42,022 bases of DNA from positions 1 through 42,022 of the IMG/VR virus record IMGVR_UViG_3300037468_000470. One strand, given 5' to 3'. The notes under the pieces are model-generated. The model searched no databases. It saw only the letters and a list, made by a program, of their open reading frames with translations, and was not told the origin of the DNA. Origin of the DNA: a virus. Below, piece by piece: positions 24,720-31,740 of this stretch. Made by a program: the position numbers and the translations under genes. Within the stretch, counting starts at the first letter, position 1, and each line of letters starts with the position of its first letter.

Positions 24720-25994
24720 CTATGCAGGCACTCTCTTACGGCGCCTGCGCGCCAGTTCGTCACCGCCGCCCAGAATGGTTGCCGATTGAGTGCTGATGCT
24801 CTGGTCGGGCCCCTGCTCAGGCTCGGCCGCGGGCTTGTCCCAGAGCGATCCGTAGCGCCCCGCAGCGGACACCACAGCGGCCTCGGTGACGTGCGCGTAG
24901 ATCCCCGAGGTGGTAGCGGCGTCGGCATGCCCTGCGGCCGCTTGGACCACGTCGAGACGCTCGCCGGCCCCGAGCATCGCCTCGACGAAACCATGGCGGA
25001 AAGCGTGCGGATGCGTGTGGGTCAAGCCGCGCCGTTTGCACAGGCGCTGCAGCTCGTGAGTGAAGCCGTCCGGCACGATCAGCTGACCCTTCAGGCCGCA
25101 GCACACGAAGGCGTCGTCGTCCCACGGCAGCCCCGTCCGCATCCACTTCTCCTGGCGTTCGCGCTTGAGGTCAGCCAGCGCGGCGAGCACGGCCGCCGGC
25201 AGCGGCACGAAGCGTGACTTGACGCGGCCCCTGCGTCCCTTCGGCGGTCCGAGCACGAGCGTTGCCCTGGTGCGCCCCGTGAGGTTGCCATCCTTGTGGT
25301 GGACAATGACGCCGCCCTCAGGGGCTCCATCCTTGTCTCGGATCTGCAGACGTGACCAGCGCACCGCCAGGAACTCGCCGCGACGCAGCCCCCCGCCGGC
25401 GCCAAGCAGCAGGCCCGGCCAGAGGCGCGTACCGCGCAGCGCCTCGAGGTAAGCGCGCATCTCAGGAACGGTGAGCGCATCGTGGTCTGCACGATCGAGC
25501 TGCGGCGGCTTCACCGCAGCCACTGGGTTCGCCGCCACGAGGTCTACCTCGATGCCCCACACGTACATGGCGTGCAGAGTGCCGCGGTAGCCGGAGACGG
25601 ACTTTGGCGCGCAGCCGGCTGTAAGCAGGTCCGCCTGCCAGGTCGCCACTCGGTCCTTGGGCAGCATCTCGGCAAGCTCGTCGCCGAGTTCCTCCTCGAT
25701 GTGGTGCGTGAAGTTCATCTTGTGGTGGCGCCTCGTGTTCGGCGACCACTCCGGTGCCTTGACCGCTCGCCAGCGGTCGTAGAGCTGGCGCACGGTCAGG
25801 CGGCTGGGCTTGCGATACACGCCCTTGAAGTAGCCGTCGAGGACCTTGACCAGCATCGCAGTTGCCTGCTTCTCACGGTCGAAGGTGCCGTGCGTCTCCC
25901 AGCGAGGGCCACCGTGGTCGGCATCAACGAAGACCAGCACCCGGTAGCGGGTGCCCCTGGTCTTCGATGTGCGCTTCTCGATGTGGCCGTTCAC
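24720..25994 (-). CDS. Tyrosine-type integrase
   Basis: This 424-residue protein has the full catalytic set: Arg204 in GGLRRGE, His330-x-x-Arg333 in HAFRHG, His356 in AGHADAAT and nucleophile Tyr366 in GIYAHV. The N-terminal part (1-60) resembles an arm-binding domain, and about 64-160 a SAM-like core-binding domain. GTG 25994 follows GGGGGA. It catalyses site-specific insertion and, with an excisionase, excision. It lies at the end of the early block in the same direction as the replication genes, so it could also be transcribed during lytic growth. Confidence 0.95.
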   Translation of the reverse strand: MNGHIEKRTSKTRGTRYRVLVFVDADHGGPRWETHGTFDREKQATAMLVKVLDGYFKGVYRKPSRLTVRQLYDRWRAVKAPEWSPNTRRHHKMNFTHHIEEELGDELAEMLPKDRVATWQADLLTAGCAPKSVSGYRGTLHAMYVWGIEVDLVAANPVAAVKPPQLDRADHDALTVPEMRAYLEALRGTRLWPGLLLGAGGGLRRGEFLAVRWSRLQIRDKDGAPEGGVIVHHKDGNLTGRTRATLVLGPPKGRRGRVKSRFVPLPAAVLAALADLKRERQEKWMRTGLPWDDDAFVCCGLKGQLIVPDGFTHELQRLCKRRGLTHTHPHAFRHGFVEAMLGAGERLDVVQAAAGHADAATTSGIYAHVTEAAVVSAAGRYGSLWDKPAAEPEQGPDQSISTQSATILGGGDELARRRRKRVPA

Positions 25995-26021
25995 GTGGTT
26001 CCCCCGCTGGTTGCAACGACT

Positions 26022-26420
26022 CTACCCCACCGCCTCCGCGATAGTCAGCTGCCCGAGCAGCGGCTGGGCGGCTCGGTGGGGGCGCTCGTCGCGCTCCGCA
26101 GGAGGCCACTGAAGCACATCGGCCAGACGGACGAAGCGCACACGCTTCCAGCCCGTGAGCCTGTAGCCGAGCACCGTGTCGCCCTCAATCTGAAAGCCGA
26201 CCCGGCGGGCGGCTTCCGCCGCCTTGTAGGTGGCAACCGCCAAGTCGGTGGGATCGCACTCGCCGCCGCGGCGCTCGAGGACGAGGCGGCCCGGGTGCCG
26301 CCACTCGTCGCGATGATCGAGCAAGTCGGCGATGACGTCGTCAACGAACGCCTCGTCGCAGAAGGGGTTGTAGGGAGCGGCCGGCCCCGTGACGTCAGCG
26401 AGCCGCTCCCTCGTACTCAA
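26022..26420 (-). CDS. Early-region protein, function unknown
   Basis: This 132-residue protein begins at TTG 26420, sharing TTGA with the stop of the resolvase gene, and ends 27 bases before the integrase start. It has a helical N-terminus, a region with ATYKAAEAARRVGFQIEGD, and a beta-rich part (LGYRLTGWKRVRFVRLADVLQW). No family is recognised. Coupling to the resolvase gene suggests a DNA-metabolism accessory. The TTG start is the weakest part of the call. Confidence 0.6.
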   Translation of the reverse strand: MSTRERLADVTGPAAPYNPFCDEAFVDDVIADLLDHRDEWRHPGRLVLERRGGECDPTDLAVATYKAAEAARRVGFQIEGDTVLGYRLTGWKRVRFVRLADVLQWPPAERDERPHRAAQPLLGQLTIAEAVG

Positions 26421-26944
26421 CCCTCAGCCCTCAGCACGCCGACTGCTGGCCAGACAACCTTGCCCAGTGCGTCCGCTTGGACCTGCGGGACCGCGGCGAC
26501 AGGCGCCCCGTAAGCGTGCCTGGCCATCGCCCACAGCAGGTAGGCATCGGCCTCGTTGTTGTCGCAGCCGGCGAACGTGAAGCGACGGATCGCGGCGGCG
26601 ATCATCTCGTCCTTACCGCAGTTGCCCTTGCCCGTGGCCCACTTCTTCAGCGTACTCGGCGGCACCTCGACGAAGGGAAGGCCAAGGCGGTAGAGCAGGA
26701 GACGCACGCCGCCGCCGAGCTCGGCGATGTTGAAGATGCTGCTGCCTTTGCTCCCGAAGGAATAGCCCTCGATGACGACCAGGTCGACGCCGCGTGTCAG
26801 GGCTTGGACCTGGCGCACGATGTGGTCGAGGCGTTCCACGCCGCGCAGCTTCGTTCCGTCGATGCGCCCGGTCGTTCCATCCGCCAGGCACCACCCGGTC
26901 GCCACGAGGCTGAGGTCGAGCGCGAGGATGCGCGGCGCGGTCAC
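26417..26944 (-). CDS. RuvC-like Holliday junction resolvase
   Basis: This 175-residue protein has the RNase H-like pattern of RuvC-type resolvases: Asp10 in ILALDLSLVATGW, Glu59 in LVVIEGYSFG, and an acidic cluster near 128-133 in CDNNEADAY. It would cut branched DNA during replication and packaging, working with ERF and SSB. GTG 26944 shares GTGA with the ASCH gene stop and is preferred over a longer upstream start. Confidence 0.8.
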   Translation of the reverse strand: MTAPRILALDLSLVATGWCLADGTTGRIDGTKLRGVERLDHIVRQVQALTRGVDLVVIEGYSFGSKGSSIFNIAELGGGVRLLLYRLGLPFVEVPPSTLKKWATGKGNCGKDEMIAAAIRRFTFAGCDNNEADAYLLWAMARHAYGAPVAAVPQVQADALGKVVWPAVGVLRAEG

Positions 26945-27270
26945 TGGACCACCTCGAAGTTCACGACCCACAGCAGGGCTGTCGTCGACATGCCACCGCC
27001 GTTGATGTCGCAGAGGACCTTGAGGTACTCAGGGAACGAGTCGTATCCCTCGGCGTGGATGTCGTCGTCGGAGATCTCGGCGAGCAGCTCCTGCCGCACG
27101 CCAAGGATATGGACTCGTGCGAACGGCTCCGCCCCGCCTTTGGCGAACGGCGGACGTGTGTAGCAGGCATGCACTCCGCCGACCTTCCAGCGACGCTTAC
27201 CCAGCCGCCGCGTCTGCGTCTTGCGCCCGGAGAGGATCATCTCGACATGCTCGGGCCTGAAGAGAATCAC
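26941..27270 (-). CDS. ASCH-domain protein
   Basis: This 109-residue protein has the ASCH/PUA-like signature near the N-terminus (PEHVEMILSGRKTQTRRLGKR) and strands at VHACYTRPP, ARVHILGVRQE and LLWVVNFEVV. ASCH domains bind RNA or modified nucleotides and are frequent in phages. The role in this phage is unknown. GTG 27270 shares GTGA with the preceding stop. Confidence 0.75.
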   Translation of the reverse strand: MILFRPEHVEMILSGRKTQTRRLGKRRWKVGGVHACYTRPPFAKGGAEPFARVHILGVRQELLAEISDDDIHAEGYDSFPEYLKVLCDINGGGMSTTALLWVVNFEVVQ

Positions 27271-28049
27271 GCAGCGCTCTCCGCGGCCGCCGGCACGTGG
27301 TTCGCCTCGACGCTGAAGGAGAGCCCGTAGTCGCTCACCACGATGACGGCGTGCGGATCGCGCTCGCTGCCCGCGTCGACGTCGACGATGCGGTAGTCGA
27401 GGAACGAGTCCTCGCGGCGCGGATCGCCGGTCTTGAGAGACGAGAGGAAGTCGGCGGCCAGCTCGCCGTAGCGGGTGAGCGGGCCGACCTCGGTGGTCTG
27501 CATGTCGGGATTGTCGGGCCAGGCGACGAGGACGAAGGGATCGCCCCAGCCGCTGCCACCGCAGCGCAGGCATGAGCCGTGATGGCCGCCGCCGGTCTTG
27601 TCGGGGATGCGGCCGTCGCCGCCGCAACCAGGGCAGGTCATCCGCACATCGTCTTCGTTCACGATGACGCCCTCGCTCGCCAGCTCGGCAAGCATTTCCT
27701 CAGCCAGCGGCTCAAGGCCCTCGGCGAGAGGCCCAGTGGTGGGCCCAGCTTTGCTGATGACCTCGCCGGTGATCGGGTCGAGCACGTCGCTCTCAATCTC
27801 GAGGATCTCGGCGTCTTCGACGTCGCCGAAGAAGTCGCTCTCTACCATCGGCTCAGCGGCCGGCATCATGGACTGCAGCTTGGCGACGACGTGGCGCTGC
27901 TTGACGACGCGCCAGCCGGCATCGCTGGATTTCTGCTCAGCGCTGTCTGCGGCCTTCTCCGCCTTCTCCTGCTCGGTGATCAGGTGGTTGAGCACGGCTG
28001 TCGCCTCGTCGAGCTCGGTCTTCGGGAACATCTCGGTCTGCGTGGTCAT
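27267..28049 (-). CDS. Protein with DnaJ-type zinc motif, function unknown
   Basis: This 260-residue protein has a helical, acidic N-terminal half and one DnaJ-style zinc hairpin, CPGCGGDG (Cys139, Cys142) and CLRCGGSGWG (Cys160, Cys163). The C-terminal 90 residues are beta-rich. A single zinc hairpin without a J domain suggests metal-supported binding of protein or nucleic acid and not chaperone activity. ATG 28049 with AGGAGG four bases before it is preferred. An ATG 15 bases upstream overlaps the previous stop as ATGA. Confidence 0.65.
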   Translation of the reverse strand: MTTQTEMFPKTELDEATAVLNHLITEQEKAEKAADSAEQKSSDAGWRVVKQRHVVAKLQSMMPAAEPMVESDFFGDVEDAEILEIESDVLDPITGEVISKAGPTTGPLAEGLEPLAEEMLAELASEGVIVNEDDVRMTCPGCGGDGRIPDKTGGGHHGSCLRCGGSGWGDPFVLVAWPDNPDMQTTEVGPLTRYGELAADFLSSLKTGDPRREDSFLDYRIVDVDAGSERDPHAVIVVSDYGLSFSVEANHVPAAAESAA

Positions 28050-28060
28050 CGGTCCTCCTG

Positions 28061-28324
28061 TCATGGCCGGCGCACCTGGCGCGCGTCGGCGACCTTGCGG
28101 GCAAGCTGCTTGGGGATGGTCGTGGCGGTCGGCTCGTAGACGTCGGCGCAGATCTGCCCGTCGCTGTCGGTGAAGGCGCTGGTGACCTCGAGGTTCCTGT
28201 CAGCCACGAGCGCCACCACCCACAGGGCGCCGTCCGGCGTCTCGACCGCATCGCCGGGCTTGATCAGGGCGGCGTACTCGTCCTGCCGATCTTCGTCTGG
28301 GGGGGGGCTGGTAGAGTCGTCCAT
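28061..28324 (-). CDS. Small early protein, function unknown
   Basis: This 87-residue protein starts at ATG 28324 with AGGAGG seven bases upstream. It has a Pro-rich acidic start followed by a small beta-rich fold (IKPGDAVETPDGALWVVALVADRNLEVTSAF). A run of nine G bases (28299-28307) encodes Pro-Pro-Pro near the start and is a place where a sequencing error could shift the frame. It couples to the zinc-motif gene downstream. Confidence 0.65.
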   Translation of the reverse strand: MDDSTSPPPDEDRQDEYAALIKPGDAVETPDGALWVVALVADRNLEVTSAFTDSDGQICADVYEPTATTIPKQLARKVADARQVRRP

Positions 28325-28510
28325 GTGATCGCCTCCTGGGGCGGTTGCCACGCCCCGGGCCGTTCCAGCGGCGCCGGGGCACTTGTCGGTCTTGGGGGCC
28401 CGCGAGACCTCGTGTCGCAGGTCTGCGCGAGATGTGAAGCGAGCGCCCAAATGGCTGCCAGACGAAACGCTGACAGAAGCAACGCGAATGGCGCCTTGTT
28501 CGGGCCTGTG

Positions 28511-28554
28511 AGCGCGATGTTCAAACCTTAAGAGAGTGGTTTGAACATCGCGCT
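28511..28554. repeat. Perfect 17-bp inverted repeat, half-site GCGATGTTCAAA
   Basis: AGCGCGATGTTCAAACC (28511-28527) is repeated in inverse at 28538-28554 without mismatch around a 10-base spacer. The same half-site recurs in the next repeat. No U tract follows in either direction, so a simple terminator is unlikely. A protein-binding site or origin element is more likely. Confidence 0.85.
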
Positions 28555-28592
28555 TTACACGTTGGCCGTGGTGTTTACCATCGCAAAACGGT

Positions 28593-28624
28593 GCGATGTT
28601 CAAATACGTCCCTTTGAACATCGC
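28593..28624. repeat. Perfect 12-bp inverted repeat, same half-site
   Basis: GCGATGTTCAAA (28593-28604) is repeated in inverse at 28613-28624 around an 8-base spacer. A fifth, partial half-site ending in CATCGC lies at about 28573-28584. The right arm ends three bases before the primase-helicase stop codon. Confidence 0.85.
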
Positions 28625-28626
28625 CA

Positions 28627-30339
28627 TTATTTGGCCTCTTCTCGCCAGTAGACCGCTACCTGTCCGTGGCCGTCGCTCCGGGCCCGTTTCCCGACGCTGA
28701 TGACGCCCCTCTTGGTGAGGTCTTGAAGCGCCCTCCGGGCCACTGTGTGGTCGATCTCCAGGCGCTCCCGGAGGTCGCTCTCGCTGAGCGCCCACTGCTC
28801 GCCCATGGGCAGGACCTCGAGGATCTGTAGCTCAACCTCGCGCCGGCGCCCCTCGGCGTTTTCCATGACCACCCGATAGCCGCCCTCCTCCAGTTCGATG
28901 GTCACCGCTCCAGGCGTCTCGTCGAAGCGTCCCACGGCGTGCAGCTCACGGCGGTTGTCGTGGCCACGGCCGCGCGTCCGGCGCAGCGAGACAAGGATGT
29001 CCATGGCCCCGCCGAATGCAGACGAGCCGCGAGCGCTCTCGCCGATGTCGCCGGTGCCCTTGCGTTCATGGCGTATGGCGATCACGGCGCGGCCCGAGTC
29101 GGCCAGGGCGCGTAGGGGCGCCATGGCGGCCAGGGCGGCTCCGGCTGAGTTCTCGTCGTCACCGCGGAGGCCGGCCCAGTCGGAGAGTGTGTCCGTGACC
29201 ACGAGGTCGATGTGGTGCTGCTCGCAGTAGGCGAGCACAAGCTCGCCGATCTGATCCCAGGCGAGGCTGCGCACAGATCCCCGCATGAGTACGTGGCAAC
29301 TGTCACCGCGAGCGTTGATGCCGGAGCGCTTGGCGCCAGCGACGAAGCTGCCGCGGCTTTCCTCCGTCATGTAGAGCACGCGGCAGGCGAAGGTCGCGTG
29401 CCCGATGTACTCCTCGCCGGCGAGGATGCGCGCCACCGCCTCCATCACAAAGCGCGTTTTGCCGACCTTGGGCTTCGCCGCGACCTCCGTGATCGCACCA
29501 CGGGCGACGTAGCCAAAGAGCACGTACTCGGGCCGTTCTGGCGCTGAGGCCATGAGGTCGGCCAGTGTGACCGCTGGCAGAGTCGTAGCCGGCGCTGCGT
29601 CCTGCCCCCCGCGGCAGGCGACGAACTCGCTGGTCGTGTAGCCGGCGTCGAGGTGGTCGGAGGCATCCTTTCCTTCAACAGCCTCCACAATGCTGATGTC
29701 TGCCGCCCTGCCGGCCAGAGACGCAGCGACCGCGAAGGCATGCTTGCGGCCGGGCTCGTCCTTGTCGGCGACGATGACCACCTTGGCCCCGGAGAGCGCA
29801 GTCGTGTACTCGTCCCGCCACTTGCCGGCGCCGGCGGCGTTGCAGGTCGCCGTGAGCCCAAGCTCGGCGAGGGCGTCGGCGTCCTTCTCACCCTCGACCA
29901 CGTAGACCAGCTCGCCGCCGGCAATCGCCGCGAGAACCTGCGGCAGGCGGTAGAGAACGCGCCGCGTGCCCGCAAGCTTCCACTCCCAGCCACCGCTGCC
30001 GTTCGGCTTGCGCTGACGGAAGTCCTTGGGCGTGAAGCGCACCACCTGGAAGAGCAACTCGCCGCTTTCGTCGACGTAGTCGTAGGTGGCGACGATCTTG
30101 CGCTGCCCGTTGCCGTTCTGCTTCTCCGGGAAGAGGTCGGCCAGGGCGACGCCGAGCGCGCCGCAGACGGCCTCCGTGTCGCAGCCGGCAAAGCAGGTGA
30201 CGAGCAGGCGGCCGTCATCACCCATGCCCACCGACAGGCTCTGCCGGTGGTCCTCGTGGGCCGGGCAGCGGGCGACGAATCCGGCCTCGCCGGAGCGCTT
30301 CACCCCGTCGAGGCGGCTGAGAAGCTCGTCAAGTAGCAT
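28627..30339 (-). CDS. Primase-helicase fusion (CHC2-type zinc finger, TOPRIM, RepA-like ATPase)
   Basis: This 570-residue protein is the main replication enzyme. Residues about 22-55 form a primase zinc finger (Cys25, His28, Cys49, Cys53). A TOPRIM part follows with VYVVEGEKDADAL (about 145-157) and VVIVADKDEPG (about 187-197). The helicase part has Walker A AAKPKVGKT (about 287-295) and Walker B LVVTD (about 379-383). The last 75 residues look like a winged helix (SESDLRERLEIDHTVARRALQDL). It would open and prime the phage origin. ATG 30339 overlaps the previous gene by 11 bases. Inverted repeats follow the stop. Confidence 0.9.
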   Translation of the reverse strand: MLLDELLSRLDGVKRSGEAGFVARCPAHEDHRQSLSVGMGDDGRLLVTCFAGCDTEAVCGALGVALADLFPEKQNGNGQRKIVATYDYVDESGELLFQVVRFTPKDFRQRKPNGSGGWEWKLAGTRRVLYRLPQVLAAIAGGELVYVVEGEKDADALAELGLTATCNAAGAGKWRDEYTTALSGAKVVIVADKDEPGRKHAFAVAASLAGRAADISIVEAVEGKDASDHLDAGYTTSEFVACRGGQDAAPATTLPAVTLADLMASAPERPEYVLFGYVARGAITEVAAKPKVGKTRFVMEAVARILAGEEYIGHATFACRVLYMTEESRGSFVAGAKRSGINARGDSCHVLMRGSVRSLAWDQIGELVLAYCEQHHIDLVVTDTLSDWAGLRGDDENSAGAALAAMAPLRALADSGRAVIAIRHERKGTGDIGESARGSSAFGGAMDILVSLRRTRGRGHDNRRELHAVGRFDETPGAVTIELEEGGYRVVMENAEGRRREVELQILEVLPMGEQWALSESDLRERLEIDHTVARRALQDLTKRGVISVGKRARSDGHGQVAVYWREEAK

Positions 30340-30520
30340 CGTGGGGGCTGGCGTGGTCGTCCTGGCTGGCGAGCAGCAGTCTCATCTCCTCCACGGCCAG
30401 CTTGAAGCCGTGGCGGATGTAGGCTCGCTTGGCCTCGTTCGTGGTGCCAAAGGTCCGCGCGTCGGCGTCCACGACGATCAGCTCGAGGTCGAGGTTCAGA
30501 GGCCCGCGGCGGTCAATCAT
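30329..30520 (-). CDS. Small early protein, function unknown
   Basis: This 63-residue protein starts at ATG 30520, overlapping the stop of the small membrane protein gene by eight bases (ATGATTGA), with GGGGG six bases upstream. It has a strand-like start (LNLDLELIVVDADAR) and a helical middle (NEAKRAYIRHGFKLAVEEMRLLLAS). No family recognised. It couples to the primase-helicase. Confidence 0.6.
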   Translation of the reverse strand: MIDRRGPLNLDLELIVVDADARTFGTTNEAKRAYIRHGFKLAVEEMRLLLASQDDHASPHDAT

Positions 30521-30683
30521 CGGTGCCCCCAAACGAGTCGCACTCGCAAGCCGTATGGTCGGGCTCCTGGCGCCAACACGATCGGCAGTTGTCCTCACGG
30601 TGTCCGGTGGCCACGATTGCCATGAAGAGCACTCCGCTGAAGGCTCCAGTGAACAGCCCGGCGAAGTACACAAGGGCAATCAC
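30513..30683 (-). CDS. Small membrane protein with Cys-rich tail
   Basis: This 56-residue frame starts at GTG 30683 with a membrane helix (VYFAGLFTGAFSGVLFMAIVA, in part) and ends in a polar tail with four cysteines (DNCRSCW, TACECD). The GTG shares GTGA with the stop of a nine-codon frame that starts at ATG 30709 behind GAGG. Either the short frame is a coupling leader, or one base is missing or extra and the true protein is a 65-residue product starting MTNDALFP. The hydrophobic profile and exact stop/start overlaps on both sides support a real gene. Confidence 0.55.
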   Translation of the reverse strand: MIALVYFAGLFTGAFSGVLFMAIVATGHREDNCRSCWRQEPDHTACECDSFGGTDD

Positions 30684-30719
30684 GGTGGGAATAGGGCGTC
30701 GTTGGTCATGGCGGCCGCC

Positions 30720-31151
30720 TCAGAACGGGATGTCGTCGTCGCCCAGCGTTGCCGCTGCGAGGCCTCCCTGCGCAGGCGCCGCCTCCCGCTGACGCTGCGC
30801 CTGCGCCTGCGTCTTGCCGTTGCCGTTGCCGTCGCTCTTTGGCGGGAATGACCACTGGGCGTTGCGGATGATGAGCGTCGTGCGCAGGTTGCCGTCCTTG
30901 TCCGTCCATGAGCGCTCCTGCAGCTCGCCAGCGACCTCGATGCCGCTTCCTTTGTGGAAGTGCGTCTCGATGGCGTCGACGCTGCGCCAGATCTCCACGT
31001 CGAAGAACAGCGCCTGGCTCTCGTACTGGCCGTCGTCGCCCTTGGCGCGGAAGTTGCCGGCCACGCGCAGGTTGGCGACGCGGGAGCCAGAGGGGGTGTC
31101 GTTGATGCGCGGATCGGCGCAGAGGTAGCCGCTGAGGATGGTCTGGATCAT
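30720..31151 (-). CDS. Single-stranded DNA-binding protein
   Basis: This 143-residue protein has the OB-fold pattern of SSB (GYLCADPRIND, SRVANLRVAGNFRAKG, FFDVEIWRSVDAIETHFHKGS), a Gln/Ala-rich linker, and the conserved acidic tip DDDIPF at the C-terminus, through which SSBs recruit partners. It protects single strands in replication and in ERF-type annealing. ATG 31151 shares ATGA with the preceding gene. Confidence 0.93.
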   Translation of the reverse strand: MIQTILSGYLCADPRINDTPSGSRVANLRVAGNFRAKGDDGQYESQALFFDVEIWRSVDAIETHFHKGSGIEVAGELQERSWTDKDGNLRTTLIIRNAQWSFPPKSDGNGNGKTQAQAQRQREAAPAQGGLAAATLGDDDIPF

Positions 31152-31390
31152 GATGGAGTCCTTTCACGTGCCGCGTCCTGCGGCTCGGATGTCTTGAGTG
31201 AAGAGCCGAAACGCACGAAGACCTCGCCGCCGCAGCGGCGCACTATGTCAACCCACTCGCCAGCCTCGGCCAGGGTGATCTCGCGCTCCGACTCTGGATT
31301 GGCGAAGTAGGTGCGCATCACGTAGGCGTTGCCGCGCCTGAGGAGCTCGTGGACGGCATCATCGGTGGAGATGCGGGCGATGAGAGTCAC
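31148..31390 (-). CDS. Small early protein, function unknown
   Basis: This 80-residue protein between an unknown gene and SSB has a helical start (STDDAVHELLRRGNAYVMRTYF) and a middle part EREITLAEAGEWVDIVRRCGG. No motif is recognised. It is ATGA-coupled on both sides, so it is surely translated as part of the block. Confidence 0.65.
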   Translation of the reverse strand: MTLIARISTDDAVHELLRRGNAYVMRTYFANPESEREITLAEAGEWVDIVRRCGGEVFVRFGSSLKTSEPQDAARERTPS

Positions 31391-31740
31391 GGTTGGCCGC
31401 CTTCGATGATCGGCAAGTAGCCGAGCAGCTTCACCACGAGCAGGCGCTTGCTGAGCACGATCGAGCGCCCGTCGCGGTCACAGGGCAGCTCGCCCTCGCG
31501 GGCGTAGAGACTGTCGAGAGGCAGGAGCATCGAGTGACGACGCTTGCGCTCCTTCTCGATGCGCCGCAGGTAGGCGCCGGCCATGCGATAGGCCTTGTTC
31601 TTGTTCCAGGGCAGATAGGGCGCGGCGTCGGGGATCGTGATCCACGGCTTGTGCTCGCCGCCGACGGCCAGGAGCTCGAACGCCCAGCCGGGGACAACAG
31701 CGGCGATGTCCTGCGGCTGCGCCATGACGGGAGCGTTCAT
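31387..31740 (-). CDS. Early protein, possibly DNA-binding, function unknown
   Basis: This 117-residue protein starts at ATG 31740 with TGATG overlap to the ERF gene. It has a basic central helix (KAYRMAGAYLRRIEKERKRRHS) flanked by PWNKN and SLYAREGELP, and a hydrophobic end (VVKLLGYLPII). A nucleic-acid role is plausible from charge and position between ERF and SSB, but unproven. Confidence 0.6.
   Translation of the reverse strand: MNAPVMAQPQDIAAVVPGWAFELLAVGGEHKPWITIPDAAPYLPWNKNKAYRMAGAYLRRIEKERKRRHSMLLPLDSLYAREGELPCDRDGRSIVLSKRLLVVKLLGYLPIIEGGQP

Larger units (their letters stand above)
28325..28626. other. Gene-free stretch with inverted-repeat locus
   Basis: No open frame here has both a plausible start and a protein-like composition. 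The right half (about 28505-28626) is clearly more AT-rich than the rest of the genome and holds two inverted repeats of one half-site. It lies between the primase-helicase stop and the next gene of the same block. Confidence 0.7.

Noticed and set aside
24700-24720. T-loop-like sequence (TTTCGAG, minus strand) near the integrase end, as a tRNA end or attP core
   Set aside because: The flanking stem bases do not pair and no acceptor end follows, so neither a tRNA fragment nor an att core can be claimed.
28299-28307. Run of nine G bases as a phase-variation tract
   Set aside because: The run lies inside an open frame that is intact as read, and no on/off logic is evident. It is kept only as a possible sequencing-error site.
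28325-28795. Long minus-strand extension upstream of the 87-residue early gene, and small frames in the repeat locus
   Set aside because: The extension reads through both inverted repeats with random-looking basic sequence, while ATG 28324 has a perfect ribosome binding site.
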